Positions 21,307-31,092 of a stretch of DNA of 64,000 nucleotides are shown here, piece by piece. Made by a program: the position numbers and the translations under genes. The notes below the pieces were generated by a model. It was not told the DNA's origin. It saw only the letters and a program-made list of their open reading frames with translations, and made no database searches. Source of the DNA: Salibacterium aidingense DSM 18341 (lineage in GTDB: Bacteria > Bacillota > Bacilli > Bacillales > Marinococcaceae). Each line of letters starts with the position of its first letter. The first letter of the stretch is position 1. The stretch spans positions 248,001 through 312,000 of the forward strand of contig NZ_AUCI01000003.1 in the NCBI RefSeq assembly GCF_000429685.1, read 5' to 3'.

Positions 21307-21343
21307 TAAAAAAACCTGACCCTATTTGGGTACAGGTTTTTTT
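21307..21343. terminator. Bidirectional terminator between nadR and pheA
   Basis: Stem AAAAAACCTGACCC / GGGTACAGGTTTTTT around a TATTT loop, with A-run and T-run on the two sides, placed between two convergent genes. Confidence 0.85.
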
Positions 21344-22209
21344 ATCATTTTCCCTATTTCTGTGGGGAGCAGACAGGGATAACTCCCAAGGATGCGGACA
21401 CCACAGCCGAGTGCTTCCACTTCGGCAATAACTCCCGGCAGGAGGACGTCATCCATTTCTTTTTCAACATCAATGACGAAGAAATAGTTTCCAATCCCTG
21501 TTTTCATCGGTCTTGATTCTATTTTTGTCAAATTTAATTTCCGCCATGAAAATGCGGATAACACTTGGTGAAGCGCTCCGGAGAAATCAGAAGGAAGAGT
21601 AATGACCATCGTTGTTTTATTTTTTTGGTTTTCCTCCACTTGCGGAGTACGTTCCGTATGCGACAACAGCACAAAACGTGTATGATTGTTATCGTAATCA
21701 TGAATATTTTCCCTGACCGGAGTAAGTTCGTAGGTCTCCGCCGCTAAAAGGTTCGCAATGGCAGCAGCCTTGCATTCCGGATTTTCCGCCAGTTCTTTGG
21801 CAGCAGAACTGGTCGAATTGGTATAATGTATTTCCGCCTGAGGAAATTCTCTTTGAATAAATTCGTGACACTGGGCGATAGCCTGCGGGTGAGAATAAAT
21901 ATCAGTAATAGCATCCCAATCGTTTTCATTCTCCGGGTGAACAAGTAAATGTTGTTCAATGGGGACTGTGATTTCTGCAATGATGGGAAGTTCATGCTTG
22001 TGAATTAAGTAGTCCAGTGTCATATTCACAGAGCCTTCAATCGCATTTTCCAAAGGAACAACAGCAATATCTACGCTTCCCTCTGCAGCAGCTTCCATAC
22101 AGGCCGGGATCGTCGTGTATGGATGACGTTCGCTGTCCGGGAGTACGGCTTTGGCCGCCACTTCTGTAAACGTTCCTTCCGGTCCCAGATAGGCAACTTT
22201 CTTTGACAT
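21322..22209 (-). CDS. pheA: Prephenate dehydratase
   Basis: Converts prephenate to phenylpyruvate in phenylalanine synthesis. From the ATG at 22209 it has 295 residues. The catalytic domain starts with KVAYLGPEGTFTEVAA and carries the active-site segment NHTRFVLL near 175. The C-terminal ACT domain has the phenylalanine-binding motif ESRPMKTGIGNYFF near 235. A GTG at 22221 is a weaker start. It follows the ACT-domain gene and obg, as in B. subtilis. Confidence 0.95.
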   Translation of the reverse strand: MSKKVAYLGPEGTFTEVAAKAVLPDSERHPYTTIPACMEAAAEGSVDIAVVPLENAIEGSVNMTLDYLIHKHELPIIAEITVPIEQHLLVHPENENDWDAITDIYSHPQAIAQCHEFIQREFPQAEIHYTNSTSSAAKELAENPECKAAAIANLLAAETYELTPVRENIHDYDNNHTRFVLLSHTERTPQVEENQKNKTTMVITLPSDFSGALHQVLSAFSWRKLNLTKIESRPMKTGIGNYFFVIDVEKEMDDVLLPGVIAEVEALGCGVRILGSYPCLLPTEIGKMIKKPVPK

Positions 22210-22243
22210 TCCACTCTCCACTCCTTTATCGACATTTCCTTAT

Positions 22244-22696
22244 TCAGAGAGAACCCGATCCCACAATTTCAACATGCTCGACAGCATCCATCGCTTGAAG
22301 CCGCTGCACAAACGCTCCAATTTCCAACTGCAGGGCCGATGTATCGATCGTAAGAGTGACATTCGCACGTCCCTGCAACGGGATGGTCTGATTGATTGTT
22401 AATACATTGGATTCTGCTCCTGCCACTTCCTGTAATAAATTGGATAATGAACCAGATTTATCGGTCAACTGAATTGACAACGTTATGATTTTCTCTTTAA
22501 TGACGGTATGAAACGGGAAAATGGCGTCTTTATATTTATAAAAAGCGCTTCGGCTTAAGTCTACCGTTTGTACAGCTTCTGCCACTTTCTGGGTTTTCCC
22601 GCTTTCCAGCAGCGCTTTGGCTTCCAGGGTTTTCTGCATCGCTTCGGTCAGCATATCCTGCCTGACAAGATAAAAATTATCGATTTGATCCGTCAT
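22244..22696 (-). CDS. pheB: ACT domain-containing protein (PheB family)
   Basis: A 150-residue regulatory-type protein. A helical N-terminal part (QKVAEAVQTVDLSRSAFYKYKDAIFPF, seen near 35-60) is followed by an ACT domain from about 70 with TLSIQLTDKSGSLSNLLQEVA. Such proteins lie between obg and pheA in many Bacilli, where they are called PheB although the role is not settled. The ATG at 22696 follows GGTGGTGA. Confidence 0.88.
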   Translation of the reverse strand: MTDQIDNFYLVRQDMLTEAMQKTLEAKALLESGKTQKVAEAVQTVDLSRSAFYKYKDAIFPFHTVIKEKIITLSIQLTDKSGSLSNLLQEVAGAESNVLTINQTIPLQGRANVTLTIDTSALQLEIGAFVQRLQAMDAVEHVEIVGSGSL

Positions 22697-22785
22697 CCAT
22701 TCACCACCAGATGGTAAGAACCAGCTTTTTGCACTACGTAACAATTATAAAGCTGCCAAAAATTTTTTACAACGATTTCCCCGAT

Positions 22786-24066
22786 TTATTCCATGAATTC
22801 AAATTCAAAATCCATAAGCCGTACCGTATCCCCATCCTGTGCCCCTCTTTCGCGGAGGGCATCGTCAATTCCCATGTGCCTCATTTTGCGGGAAAACCGG
22901 TTAATTGAGTCCTCCCGGGTTAGATCGGTCATTTTAAAGATCTTTTCTATTTCTTCTCCCGAAATAACAAACACTCCATCGTCATCGCGGCTGATTGTAA
23001 ATGGTTCTTCCTGCTTTTGATATCGGTACACCACCCTCTGCTCCTCTTCTTTTTCGTACAATGGAAATTCAGGAGTTTGATCCACTAAATCTGCTACGTC
23101 CCGCAGCATTTCTGTTAATCCTTGTTTACTTATAGCAGAAATAGGATAAATCATGACATCTTCGGGCATGTTCTGTTTAAAATCATGAAGCTGTTCCTCT
23201 GCTTCCGGCATATCCATTTTATTCGCGAGAACCACCTGTGGACGTTCCAATAATCTCAAATTATACTGCCGCAGTTCTTCATTTATTGTATTGTAATCGT
23301 CATAAGGGTCGCGTCCTTCAAACCCGGACATATCCACGACATGAACAATAACTCTCGTCCTTTCGATATGCCGTAGAAACTGCTGGCCGAGTCCCACACC
23401 TTCATGGGCTCCTTCAATTAATCCGGGAAGATCTGCCATAACAAAACTGCGGCCGTCTTCTACACCGACTACCCCCAGATTTGGGTTGATGGTTGTAAAA
23501 TGGTAATCTCCTATCTTAGGCTGTGCTGCAGAAACAACCGACAATAAAGTGGATTTACCCACACTTGGAAAGCCAACCAGCCCTACATCGGCAAGCAGCT
23601 TCAGCTCCAGTTTTAAGTTCCGTTCGGCAGCAGGTTCTCCGTTCTCCTTTATTTCCGGAGCCGGATTGGAAGGAGATTTAAACCGTGTATTTCCTTTTCC
23701 TCCCCGTCCCCCCCGGGCAACAACCATCCGTTCTTTGTGAACCGTTAAGTCAGCAATCAACTCTTCTGTGTCTGCATCAATAATCGTGGTTCCCGGCGGT
23801 ACTTGAACCACCAGATCTTCTGCATTCTTCCCATGTTGATTCTTTGGTCTCCCATTTTCACCGGCCTTCGCTTTAAAATGTTTCTGGTACCTAAAATCCA
23901 TCAGGGTGCGGAGACCTTCATCCACTTCCAGGACCACATCTCCTCCTTTTCCCCCATCACCACCGGCCGGGCCGCCGTCAGGAACAAAGGGCTCACGGCG
24001 GAAGGCAACCATTCCGTCTCCACCGTCCCCCGCTTTAACAAAAATATTTACATTATCTACAAACAT
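22786..24066 (-). CDS. obg: GTPase Obg (CgtA)
   Basis: Essential GTPase acting in 50S ribosome assembly, stress signalling and sporulation onset. Domain order over 426 residues: glycine-rich OBG fold ([16 protein letters not shown] to about 158), the G domain with GFPSVGKST (G1), FTTINPN (G2), DLPGLIEGA (G3) and NKMD (G4), and a C-terminal OCT domain with [25 protein letters not shown]. It lies 13 bases after spo0B. Confidence 0.97.
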   Translation of the reverse strand: MFVDNVNIFVKAGDGGDGMVAFRREPFVPDGGPAGGDGGKGGDVVLEVDEGLRTLMDFRYQKHFKAKAGENGRPKNQHGKNAEDLVVQVPPGTTIIDADTEELIADLTVHKERMVVARGGRGGKGNTRFKSPSNPAPEIKENGEPAAERNLKLELKLLADVGLVGFPSVGKSTLLSVVSAAQPKIGDYHFTTINPNLGVVGVEDGRSFVMADLPGLIEGAHEGVGLGQQFLRHIERTRVIVHVVDMSGFEGRDPYDDYNTINEELRQYNLRLLERPQVVLANKMDMPEAEEQLHDFKQNMPEDVMIYPISAISKQGLTEMLRDVADLVDQTPEFPLYEKEEEQRVVYRYQKQEEPFTISRDDDGVFVISGEEIEKIFKMTDLTREDSINRFSRKMRHMGIDDALRERGAQDGDTVRLMDFEFEFME

Positions 24067-24079
24067 CTTTTCACCTCAT

Positions 24080-24607
24080 TCATTTAGTAAGAACCACAAA
24101 CAACAGTTCTTTTTCATTCCACACTATATCCTGCAGACTGCAGCTGTCAGAATCAGAATAAACCGATAACCAGTGTTTTAAGCCTTCAGCAGGGCGGAAC
24201 TCTCCCTGAAAATCAAATTCCAGATAGGGGTCTTCCCCCGGGTGTATAGTAATAAGAAGATAATTTTCCGCCCCGGGTTTGACAGCCCGGTCCAATTCCC
24301 GAGTAAAGGTGGAAATAATTTCATACCAGGTGTTTTCATACAAGGAACAATCCTGCTGGTCTGTCACTTCTATATCAAGATACAGCCAGTGCGATTCCCA
24401 ATTAAACGTTAATATTAATAAGGCAGTACGAGGAATGTTTAAATGAATAAGCCTGCTTTCATGTTCCGCTTTTCTAATGGTTTCGTCTAAAATTTCTTCT
24501 ACTCTATCCAAACGATTTAAGGAAAGGTTTCCTTTTATTATTTGAACCACATTCATCCAATCGTGTCTGGAATGACGGAGTATGTCCAATTCTCTCTGTT
24601 CTTCCAA
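24080..24607 (-). CDS. spo0B: Sporulation initiation phosphotransferase Spo0B
   Basis: Passes phosphate from Spo0F to Spo0A in the sporulation phosphorelay. The histidine sits in SRHDWMNVVQIIKGNL near residue 17, in the first helix of the dimeric four-helix bundle; a degenerate ATPase-like domain follows. I favour TTG 24607, ten bases after GGAGGAG, giving 175 residues; an ATG at 24628 overlaps that sequence. Gene order spo0B-obg is conserved, but the rplU-rpmA genes normally upstream are absent. Confidence 0.9.
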   Translation of the reverse strand: MEEQRELDILRHSRHDWMNVVQIIKGNLSLNRLDRVEEILDETIRKAEHESRLIHLNIPRTALLILTFNWESHWLYLDIEVTDQQDCSLYENTWYEIISTFTRELDRAVKPGAENYLLITIHPGEDPYLEFDFQGEFRPAEGLKHWLSVYSDSDSCSLQDIVWNEKELLFVVLTK

Positions 24608-24786
24608 TGTCTTTACACTCCTCCTCATTTGATGGTTGAGGATAAAACATATTGTATCATAACGTGATACGAAGGGAATACCCGTCAAATACCACGCTTT
24701 CGTTTCTGAAGCCGATATACATAATTTATACCAAATCGGAAAAGATAATTACCGTTACACTATACCATGTTAATGGAGGTTTTCTC

Positions 24787-25050
24787 ATGACTCAACAAAA
24801 CCAAAATCAACAGCTCCAGCAGGCCCAGCAGGCTATCCAGCAGGCCCAGCAGAATATGCAGAATGCGGGAAATGACCCTCAAAAGCTTCAACAGTCTCAA
24901 CAACAGCTGCAGCAGGCCCAGCAGCAGCTGCAGCAGGCTCAACAGCAGGGAACCATGCAGAATCAGCAGCAATTTCAACAAGCTCAACAAGACCTTCAGC
25001 AAGCCCAACAGGACCTTCAGCAGGTTCAACAAAGCCAGCAAAACCAGTAA
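24787..25050 (+). CDS. Glutamine-rich low-complexity small protein
   Basis: An 87-residue protein of about half glutamine, with no Cys, Trp, Tyr or hydrophobic core. It is built of seven-residue units of the type LQQAQQ(N/Q/D), for example LQQAQQQLQQAQQQ, with Gln, Leu and Ala at regular spacing. This suggests an extended coiled coil or an aggregating fibre. It has a clear ribosome site (TGGAGG, eight bases before ATG) and its own terminator. I do not recognise a named family; resemblance to Gln-rich spore-coat or biofilm proteins is only compositional. Confidence 0.65.
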   Translation: MTQQNQNQQLQQAQQAIQQAQQNMQNAGNDPQKLQQSQQQLQQAQQQLQQAQQQGTMQNQQQFQQAQQDLQQAQQDLQQVQQSQQNQ

Positions 25051-25057
25051 AATGCCA

Positions 25058-25095
25058 TTAAAAAGAACCGGTTCGAAGAGCCGGTTCTTTTTTCG
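25058..25095. terminator. Bidirectional terminator
   Basis: Stem AAAAGAACCGG / CCGGTTCTTTT with a TTCGAAGAG loop between the Gln-rich gene and hemY, which converge. Confidence 0.85.
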
Positions 25096-25098
25096 ATA

Positions 25099-26484
25099 TT
25101 ATTCGTTAATCAATTGCTGCACGACCTGTTCCCCCTGGGCTACACAATCCGGAAGTCCGATCCCCTCAAATGCCGCACCGGCTGTATAGACGCCGGGAAA
25201 CTCTTTCTTTAAATGGTTATTTATCATTTCCATTTTTTTGTAGTGCTCGACTTCATACTGGGGCATCGCGTGATGCCAGCGTGTAATCTGATGATATTCC
25301 GGCCTTCCTTCGATCCTCATTATCTGATTCAAATCCTCTAATACCGCTTTTATAATGACGTCATCCGATTTATCCACTATGTCTTCCCCGCCGGGCTTTC
25401 CGACATAACAACGAAGCAGGGCCTTGCCTTCCGGAGCAGCGTGGGTCCATTTTCGATGGGTCCATGTGCAGGCTGTGATAGTATAACCACTCTTTTTGGA
25501 AACGACAAAACCCGTCCCATCCATATCGTTGGATATCTGACTTTCATCAAATGCCATAGCGACTGTGGCCACAGAGGTGGCTGAAATCGAGGAAAGCTGT
25601 TCCTGCACCTCCGGGTCGTCTTCCAATAAAGCAGCGGTTACATGATGGGGACTCGTCATAATCACCTTATCAAACCATTGCGTTTGCCCATCAGCGAATT
25701 CCAGCCGATATTGATCCTGCTCTCTGCTGATTTTTTTCAGGGATTTATTTTTATGAACCGCATCCTCATCCAAATGATTTTCAATCCCGTCTACAAAAGA
25801 CTGCAGGCCCTTTGTAAAAGTTAGAAAACCTCCTTTTTTCTGTCCCTGTCCAGGCCGGACAGAAGGGCGCGCCGCTCTCATTCCCAGAATAAGGCTGCGG
25901 TACCGCTGCTCCACTTCAAAAAACTGAGGAAACGTGGCCTGCAGACTCAGCCGGTCAATATTACCAGCATATATTCCCGATAATAATGGATCAATAAGGT
26001 GATCTACGACTTCACTTCCGAGACGTCTGCGGAAGAATATTCCCAGCCCCTGATCTGCTCCCGCTTTAGATCTAGGCAGTAAAAGGTCGGCTGCAGCCCT
26101 GAGTTTTCCAGTGATAGAGAATAATCCTGTCGTTAAAAAAGGCCCCAGTTTCGTTGGGATCCCCATCACTGCTCCTTCTGGAATAGGGTGAAGATGTTGA
26201 TCTTTTAAAATGTATGCCTGCCCGGTATTGTTGGCAATCAATTCATGCTCCATTCCTACTTCTTTCGCCAGCCTGGAAGCACTCTCTTTTCTTGCAAGAA
26301 AAGAGTCCGGCCCTTTTTCAATCACAAATCCATTGTAATAATCCGTTTGAATTTTTCCGCCTAACTGCGGTTCTTTTTCAAATAAATGGTACTCCATATC
26401 CAACTGATTCGCCATGATTTCCTTCTGTAAATAGTAAGCAGCTGACAACCCCGTTATTCCGCCTCCAATGATTGCTGTCTTCAT
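25099..26484 (-). CDS. hemY: Coproporphyrinogen/protoporphyrinogen oxidase HemY (CgoX)
   Basis: FAD enzyme of the coproporphyrin-dependent heme pathway of Gram-positive bacteria, oxidising coproporphyrinogen III. The N-terminus has the dinucleotide motif IIGGGITGLSAAYYL, and the C-terminal FAD segment FEGIGLPDCVAQGEQ ends the protein. At 461 residues it has the usual length. Last gene of hemE-hemH-hemY, starting ten bases after hemH. Confidence 0.95.
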   Translation of the reverse strand: MKTAIIGGGITGLSAAYYLQKEIMANQLDMEYHLFEKEPQLGGKIQTDYYNGFVIEKGPDSFLARKESASRLAKEVGMEHELIANNTGQAYILKDQHLHPIPEGAVMGIPTKLGPFLTTGLFSITGKLRAAADLLLPRSKAGADQGLGIFFRRRLGSEVVDHLIDPLLSGIYAGNIDRLSLQATFPQFFEVEQRYRSLILGMRAARPSVRPGQGQKKGGFLTFTKGLQSFVDGIENHLDEDAVHKNKSLKKISREQDQYRLEFADGQTQWFDKVIMTSPHHVTAALLEDDPEVQEQLSSISATSVATVAMAFDESQISNDMDGTGFVVSKKSGYTITACTWTHRKWTHAAPEGKALLRCYVGKPGGEDIVDKSDDVIIKAVLEDLNQIMRIEGRPEYHQITRWHHAMPQYEVEHYKKMEMINNHLKKEFPGVYTAGAAFEGIGLPDCVAQGEQVVQQLINE

Positions 26485-26494
26485 GATCTATTCC

Positions 26495-27433
26495 TCACTT
26501 ACTTTCATCCCTTACCTTCATCTCTCTGAGGATGGTATCCGCCAGCGCATCTATAAATTCAGGCTTTGCATTCGGCATTTCCGGCCGATAATAAGAAGCA
26601 CCTACTTCCGCGCAGGCCTCTTTACACTCCACATCATTATCAAACAGGACTTCGAGATGATCCGCGACAAACCCGACAGGACAATAGACGAAGGCCGTAT
26701 AGCCGTATTTCTGGTACAGATCCTTTGTTAAATCCTGAACATCAGGTCCCAGCCATGGATCCGGGGTATTTCCTTCACTTTGCCATCCAATGGCATAATC
26801 CGTAATGCCGGCGCCTTCCGCTATCAGCCTGGCCGTTTCTTCCAGTTGTTCCGGGTAAGGATCGCCCGCCTGTATAATTTTCTCCGGGAGACTATGGGCA
26901 GAAAAAATTACACATGCTTTTTCGCCGGCTTGAGTTTGTTCCATAGTCCGTTTGACCTGATCTACCCAATACTCAATAAATTTGGGCTCGTCATACCAGC
27001 TTTCGACGCAATGAAGCTCAGGGCCGTTCATTCGTTCCGATTCTTCCTTCGCCCGTCCATTATAGGATTTAATACTAAAGGTAGAAAAATGAGGAGCCAG
27101 TACAATACTGTACGCTTCTTCAATGCCATCCTCTTTCATTTGAGCGACCGCATCCTCAATAAACGGATCAATATGCTTCAGGCCTAAATACCATTGAAAG
27201 ACAGCTTCTCCGCTTCGTTCATTCAAACGCTCCTGCAGGCTTTGGCCTTGTTCATTGGTGATTTTAGCAAGCGGGGAGACTCCTCCGATTGCTTCATACC
27301 GTGAAATTAAATCCTGCAGCGCTTCTTCCGACGGCTTTCGGCCATGCCGGATATGGGTATAATAAGGTTCGACTTCATCGAGGCTTCTCGGTGTTCCATA
27401 CGCCATGACCAGCAGCCCGATTTTCTTTGACAT
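26495..27433 (-). CDS. hemH: Coproporphyrin/protoporphyrin ferrochelatase HemH (CpfC)
   Basis: Inserts Fe2+ into the porphyrin ring. The 312 residues carry the N-terminal [27 protein letters not shown], the metal-site histidine in [12 protein letters not shown] near 183, and [16 protein letters not shown] with the partner glutamate near 265. It lies 15 bases after hemE and is translationally close to hemY. Confidence 0.96.
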   Translation of the reverse strand: MSKKIGLLVMAYGTPRSLDEVEPYYTHIRHGRKPSEEALQDLISRYEAIGGVSPLAKITNEQGQSLQERLNERSGEAVFQWYLGLKHIDPFIEDAVAQMKEDGIEEAYSIVLAPHFSTFSIKSYNGRAKEESERMNGPELHCVESWYDEPKFIEYWVDQVKRTMEQTQAGEKACVIFSAHSLPEKIIQAGDPYPEQLEETARLIAEGAGITDYAIGWQSEGNTPDPWLGPDVQDLTKDLYQKYGYTAFVYCPVGFVADHLEVLFDNDVECKEACAEVGASYYRPEMPNAKPEFIDALADTILREMKVRDESK

Positions 27434-27448
27434 TTGTCATTCCCCCTG

Positions 27449-28492
27449 CTAACTCTGTGTATATTCATGTACAAAAGCTGTTAATCGTTTTAACGTATCC
27501 GGGTTCACATCAGGAAATACACCATGACCTAAATTAAAAATATATCCTTTTTCCTGCATTCCCTGTTCTAGTATGGGTTTCACATTCTCTTTAATTACAT
27601 CCCACGGGGCAAGCAGTAGAGCCGGATCCAGATTTCCCTGCAGCGCTTTGTTTATTCCAAGTTCTCTTGCTTCCGCCACAGAGATCCTCCAGTCCAGGCC
27701 CAGAACCTGCAGAGGAAGATCGTTCCACTCTTTCATGAGATGAGCTGCGCCGACCCCGAACATAATAACCGGCACTTCTTCTGTGCGCAGGGCATCAAAA
27801 ATTTTCATCATAATCGGTTTAACATAGCTGCGGTAATCGGCTGCATTTAAAGCTCCGACCCATGAGTCGAATATCTGGACTGCTTCTGCCCCTGCCTTTA
27901 TTTGTGCTTTTACATAGCGGATGGTCATATCACCCAGGTTCTCCATAAGTGCGTGCCACGCCTGGGGCTGAGAATGCATAAATGCTTTTGTATTGTAGTA
28001 ATTTTTCGAAGGCCCGCCTTCAATCATATAACTGGCTAACGTGAAAGGCGCCCCGCTAAAGCTGATCAAAGGAACATGAAGCTGTTCTCTCAACAGCCGG
28101 ATCGTGTCTAGAACAAATGGAATTTCCTGTTCCGGTTCGAGGACGCCCAGCTTGTCCACGTCCTCCTTGCGTTTAATGGGATTGTGAATGACCGGACCGA
28201 CCCCCGGCTTAATGTCTAGTTCCACCCCCAAAGACGGCAGGGGTGTCATAATATCCTTATACAAAATAGCGGCATCCGTATTGTATTGGTCTACCGGCAG
28301 TTTCGTCACATAGGCGCACAATTCCGGATCACGTGTGATTTCAAACAAAGAATATTTCTCTTTTAACCTGCGGTACTCCGGCTGGGATCGTCCTGCCTGT
28401 CTCATATACCAGACTGGTACATGATCCACCCCTTCTTTATAAGCAGCTCTTAAAAAGTTATCATTTTTTTGCGTCTCTTCCATGCCAAACAC
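27449..28492 (-). CDS. hemE: Uroporphyrinogen decarboxylase
   Basis: Decarboxylates the four acetate side chains of uroporphyrinogen III. The 347 residues include the signature [17 protein letters not shown] near 24-40, the active-site aspartate in DAAILYKDI, and [16 protein letters not shown]. It heads hemE-hemH-hemY. Confidence 0.97.
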   Translation of the reverse strand: MFGMEETQKNDNFLRAAYKEGVDHVPVWYMRQAGRSQPEYRRLKEKYSLFEITRDPELCAYVTKLPVDQYNTDAAILYKDIMTPLPSLGVELDIKPGVGPVIHNPIKRKEDVDKLGVLEPEQEIPFVLDTIRLLREQLHVPLISFSGAPFTLASYMIEGGPSKNYYNTKAFMHSQPQAWHALMENLGDMTIRYVKAQIKAGAEAVQIFDSWVGALNAADYRSYVKPIMMKIFDALRTEEVPVIMFGVGAAHLMKEWNDLPLQVLGLDWRISVAEARELGINKALQGNLDPALLLAPWDVIKENVKPILEQGMQEKGYIFNLGHGVFPDVNPDTLKRLTAFVHEYTQS

Positions 28493-28640
28493 TCCTTTTA
28501 TCCAGCAGCCGGGACAATCCTCACGCTTTTATTGCCTATTCTTGTATTATTCCATACCCTTTTTACCATACTCGATGGGAAATGTCATGTACAGTACTCA
28601 CCAGTATTGTTCAAAAAATAGAAAGATATTAACCGGAAAG

Positions 28641-28740
28641 AAAAGAGTCTGAGACAAAACCCAAGATCGCTCCTTCATCGTCATCTGCTTTTACCGAAAC
28701 CTGCTTTTACCCCGACAAGGACGGCGGGTTTTGTCGTTTT
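28641..28740. repeat. Inverted-repeat element between hemE and the PBP gene
   Basis: Perfect 10-base arms GACAAAACCC (28653-28662) and GGGTTTTGTC (28726-28735) enclose 63 bases that hold two copies of CTGCTTTTACC. The outer GAGTCTGAGACAAAACCC resembles the end of repeat family C (CTGGGACAAAACC), so this may be a related, shorter element. Confidence 0.6.
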
Positions 28741-28749
28741 GTTGTTCAT

Positions 28750-28791
28750 AAAAAAACGGGAGTGACGAATTTCCCGGCAACTCCCGTTTCT
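28750..28791 (-). terminator. Rho-independent terminator after the PBP gene
   Basis: Minus strand stem AACGGGAGT / ACTCCCGTT with a 16-base loop, followed by a run of T, a few bases after the stop codon. Confidence 0.8.
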
Positions 28792-28794
28792 TCT

Positions 28795-30951
28795 TTATGA
28801 TCCGCTGCCAAACAGCGACCCGACGGAAACTTCCGCTACGTTGGAAGCTTCTCCTTCTTCTTTTGTTTGAGGGTTGTAAGGAACGATCATGTATTCCTGC
28901 ATATTAAAAATGTTAACCCCTTCGATGGTGTATTCTCCCGTGCCTTTTACTTCTTCAATTTCTTCTCCCGATCCGTCTGAGACCTCGTATATTTTATACG
29001 TCACCCGTTCATCGGAAGAGGGAGTCCATTCCAGGTTCACATTAAACAGCCCGCCTCCGCGTAAACTGAGGGACGCGGTTAAATCGTTCACTTCTCCCAT
29101 TTCAATCGGAGATTCCAGGTCCTGAACATTATCCGGCTGCTGAAATGCGGTCTGGACGTCACTGTCTGCCGGGACCTGATTGAGAATATCTTTGAATAAC
29201 CGGGTGGGGTAAGAACTTCCCGCTTCTAAATACTGCTCTTCGGTCGTTTTGTCATACCCCATCCACAACGCGCCTGTCCACTGCGGAGTAAACCCGGCAA
29301 ACCACGCATCCCGGGCCGCCCCTTCTACTTCTAAAAAGGAGGTTGTTCCTGTCTTTCCGGCTAAAGGATAGGTCGTTGATCCCTCTGTTCCTGTCCCTTC
29401 CTCCACTACATTTTCAAGAAGGCGTGTCATATACCAGGCATTCTGTTCACTCATCACCCTTTTGTCCGTTGTTTCGGCTTCAGCTATAACGCTGCCATCA
29501 CGATCTGTAATGCTGGAAATAAAATAAGGTTCGGTTTTTTTTCCATTATTGGCAAACGCCGTATAAGAAGATGCAATTTCATACGGGGAAAGTCCTTCAG
29601 AAAGTCCTCCAAGGGCTACAGCAAGACCGTTATCTTTTATATCAAGACCAACGGATTCCATCCACTCGGAGGTGGTGCTTTTGTCCAGCTGATCATACAG
29701 CCAGACTGCTGCTGCATTGGTAGACGCTGCTACGGCATCCACCATGGTGATTTCTCCCTGATACTCCCCGCTGTGATTTTTCGGGGTATACCCGTCATAG
29801 CTTGTCTCTTCATCTTTTAATAACGAATAGGGCTGATAGTCTCCTGATGCAAGAGCCGGAGCGTAGACAGCCAGCGGTTTCATTACAGAGCCGGGCTGGC
29901 GTTTGGCCGTCACCCGGTTCAATCCCTGCCGGACATATCCACGTCCTCCCTGGACTGCCGCAACACCGCCGTCATGATGGTCCATCATAAAGAACGCCCC
30001 TTCTGTTCCATCCGCTTCCGAGGGAAAATAGGAGGAGTCTTGAAACAGATCATAGGAAGCCTGCTGCATTTCCTTATTCATCGGAACGACAATGTCATAA
30101 CCGCCTCTATAGATTTCCTGCGCCGATAATTGATATTTCTCTTCTGCTTCGTTCAACATCATATCAATATACGTAAAAAAGGCCGGGTTCTCTTTAGATT
30201 CATGGAGAGAATCCGGGAGCGTTTTTCCCTGATAGGAAATCGTTTCTTCTGCTCCAAGGTATCCCTGCTGCTCCATCAGAGCAAGGACCGTGTTTCTGCG
30301 TTGTTTTGCCTGTTCGGCATCATCCACCGGTGAATAATTGGAAGGTGCTTTCGGAATACCTGCTAATAACGCGGCCTCATCAGCAGACAATGCTGCCGCA
30401 TTTTTATTAAAATACAGCTGGGCCGCCGACTGAATTCCGTAAGATCCATGTCCAAAATATACTTGGTTCATATAGTATTCGAGGATTTTTTCCTTGCTGA
30501 ATTTTCTTTCCAGTCCCATGGCAATCAACACTTCTTTTGTTTTACGAAGAAGCGTTTTATCGCTGGATAAAAATGCATTTTTAGCCAGCTGCTGAGTAAT
30601 AGTGCTTCCGCCTTCCACTTTGGCGCCAGCCATAATATCCCGGTAGAGGGCTCTAACTATCGCACGTGGATCAATTCCTTGATGTTCATAAAAACGCATA
30701 TCTTCTATGGAAATAAAGGCCTGCTTCACATGTTCAGGTAAATCCTCTATGTTAATCATATCCCGGTCTTCTTTATGGAGTTCTGCCAATTTCTCCCCAT
30801 TTTCATCATAAATCGTAGAGGTTTCATTCATCACTAACTGCTTTTCATCTATCGCTGCTGCACCAATAACGACAGAAGACAGATAAATCCCGGCACTCAC
30901 CAGTAAAAAGGTTATTATTAGAAGTCCCCAGATTATCCATTTCTTTCTCAT
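28795..30951 (-). CDS. pbpF: Class A penicillin-binding protein (PbpF-like)
   Basis: Bifunctional peptidoglycan synthase in the cytoplasmic membrane. After one N-terminal anchor (about 6-26), the glycosyltransferase domain shows EDMRFYEHQGID, KVEGGSTITQQLAKN and KEKILEYYMNQVYFGHGSYG. The transpeptidase domain shows the active-site serine in PGSVMKPL, the STNAAA triad and KTGTT. The last 95 residues look like a fibronectin type III module. In B. subtilis the class A PBP gene next to hemE is pbpF; the ID here rests on that position and on size (718 residues). Confidence 0.88.
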   Translation of the reverse strand: MRKKWIIWGLLIITFLLVSAGIYLSSVVIGAAAIDEKQLVMNETSTIYDENGEKLAELHKEDRDMINIEDLPEHVKQAFISIEDMRFYEHQGIDPRAIVRALYRDIMAGAKVEGGSTITQQLAKNAFLSSDKTLLRKTKEVLIAMGLERKFSKEKILEYYMNQVYFGHGSYGIQSAAQLYFNKNAAALSADEAALLAGIPKAPSNYSPVDDAEQAKQRRNTVLALMEQQGYLGAEETISYQGKTLPDSLHESKENPAFFTYIDMMLNEAEEKYQLSAQEIYRGGYDIVVPMNKEMQQASYDLFQDSSYFPSEADGTEGAFFMMDHHDGGVAAVQGGRGYVRQGLNRVTAKRQPGSVMKPLAVYAPALASGDYQPYSLLKDEETSYDGYTPKNHSGEYQGEITMVDAVAASTNAAAVWLYDQLDKSTTSEWMESVGLDIKDNGLAVALGGLSEGLSPYEIASSYTAFANNGKKTEPYFISSITDRDGSVIAEAETTDKRVMSEQNAWYMTRLLENVVEEGTGTEGSTTYPLAGKTGTTSFLEVEGAARDAWFAGFTPQWTGALWMGYDKTTEEQYLEAGSSYPTRLFKDILNQVPADSDVQTAFQQPDNVQDLESPIEMGEVNDLTASLSLRGGGLFNVNLEWTPSSDERVTYKIYEVSDGSGEEIEEVKGTGEYTIEGVNIFNMQEYMIVPYNPQTKEEGEASNVAEVSVGSLFGSGS

Positions 30952-31092
30952 GATTTGCTACTCCTTCATGCTGCACTGATTTATCCGTTGCATGAACCTT
31001 ACGGTACTATTATAAATAAAAAAGAGCCGTTCGACATTATATTTCATAGCTTTTGTTATTCTGCGTTTTTTTTCCATATTTATGATAAAAAA

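Noticed and set aside
24760-25041. Leucine-rich 93-codon frame antisense to the Gln-rich gene
   Set aside because: It mirrors CAG/CAA repeats on the other strand; the plus-strand frame has the ribosome site and terminator.
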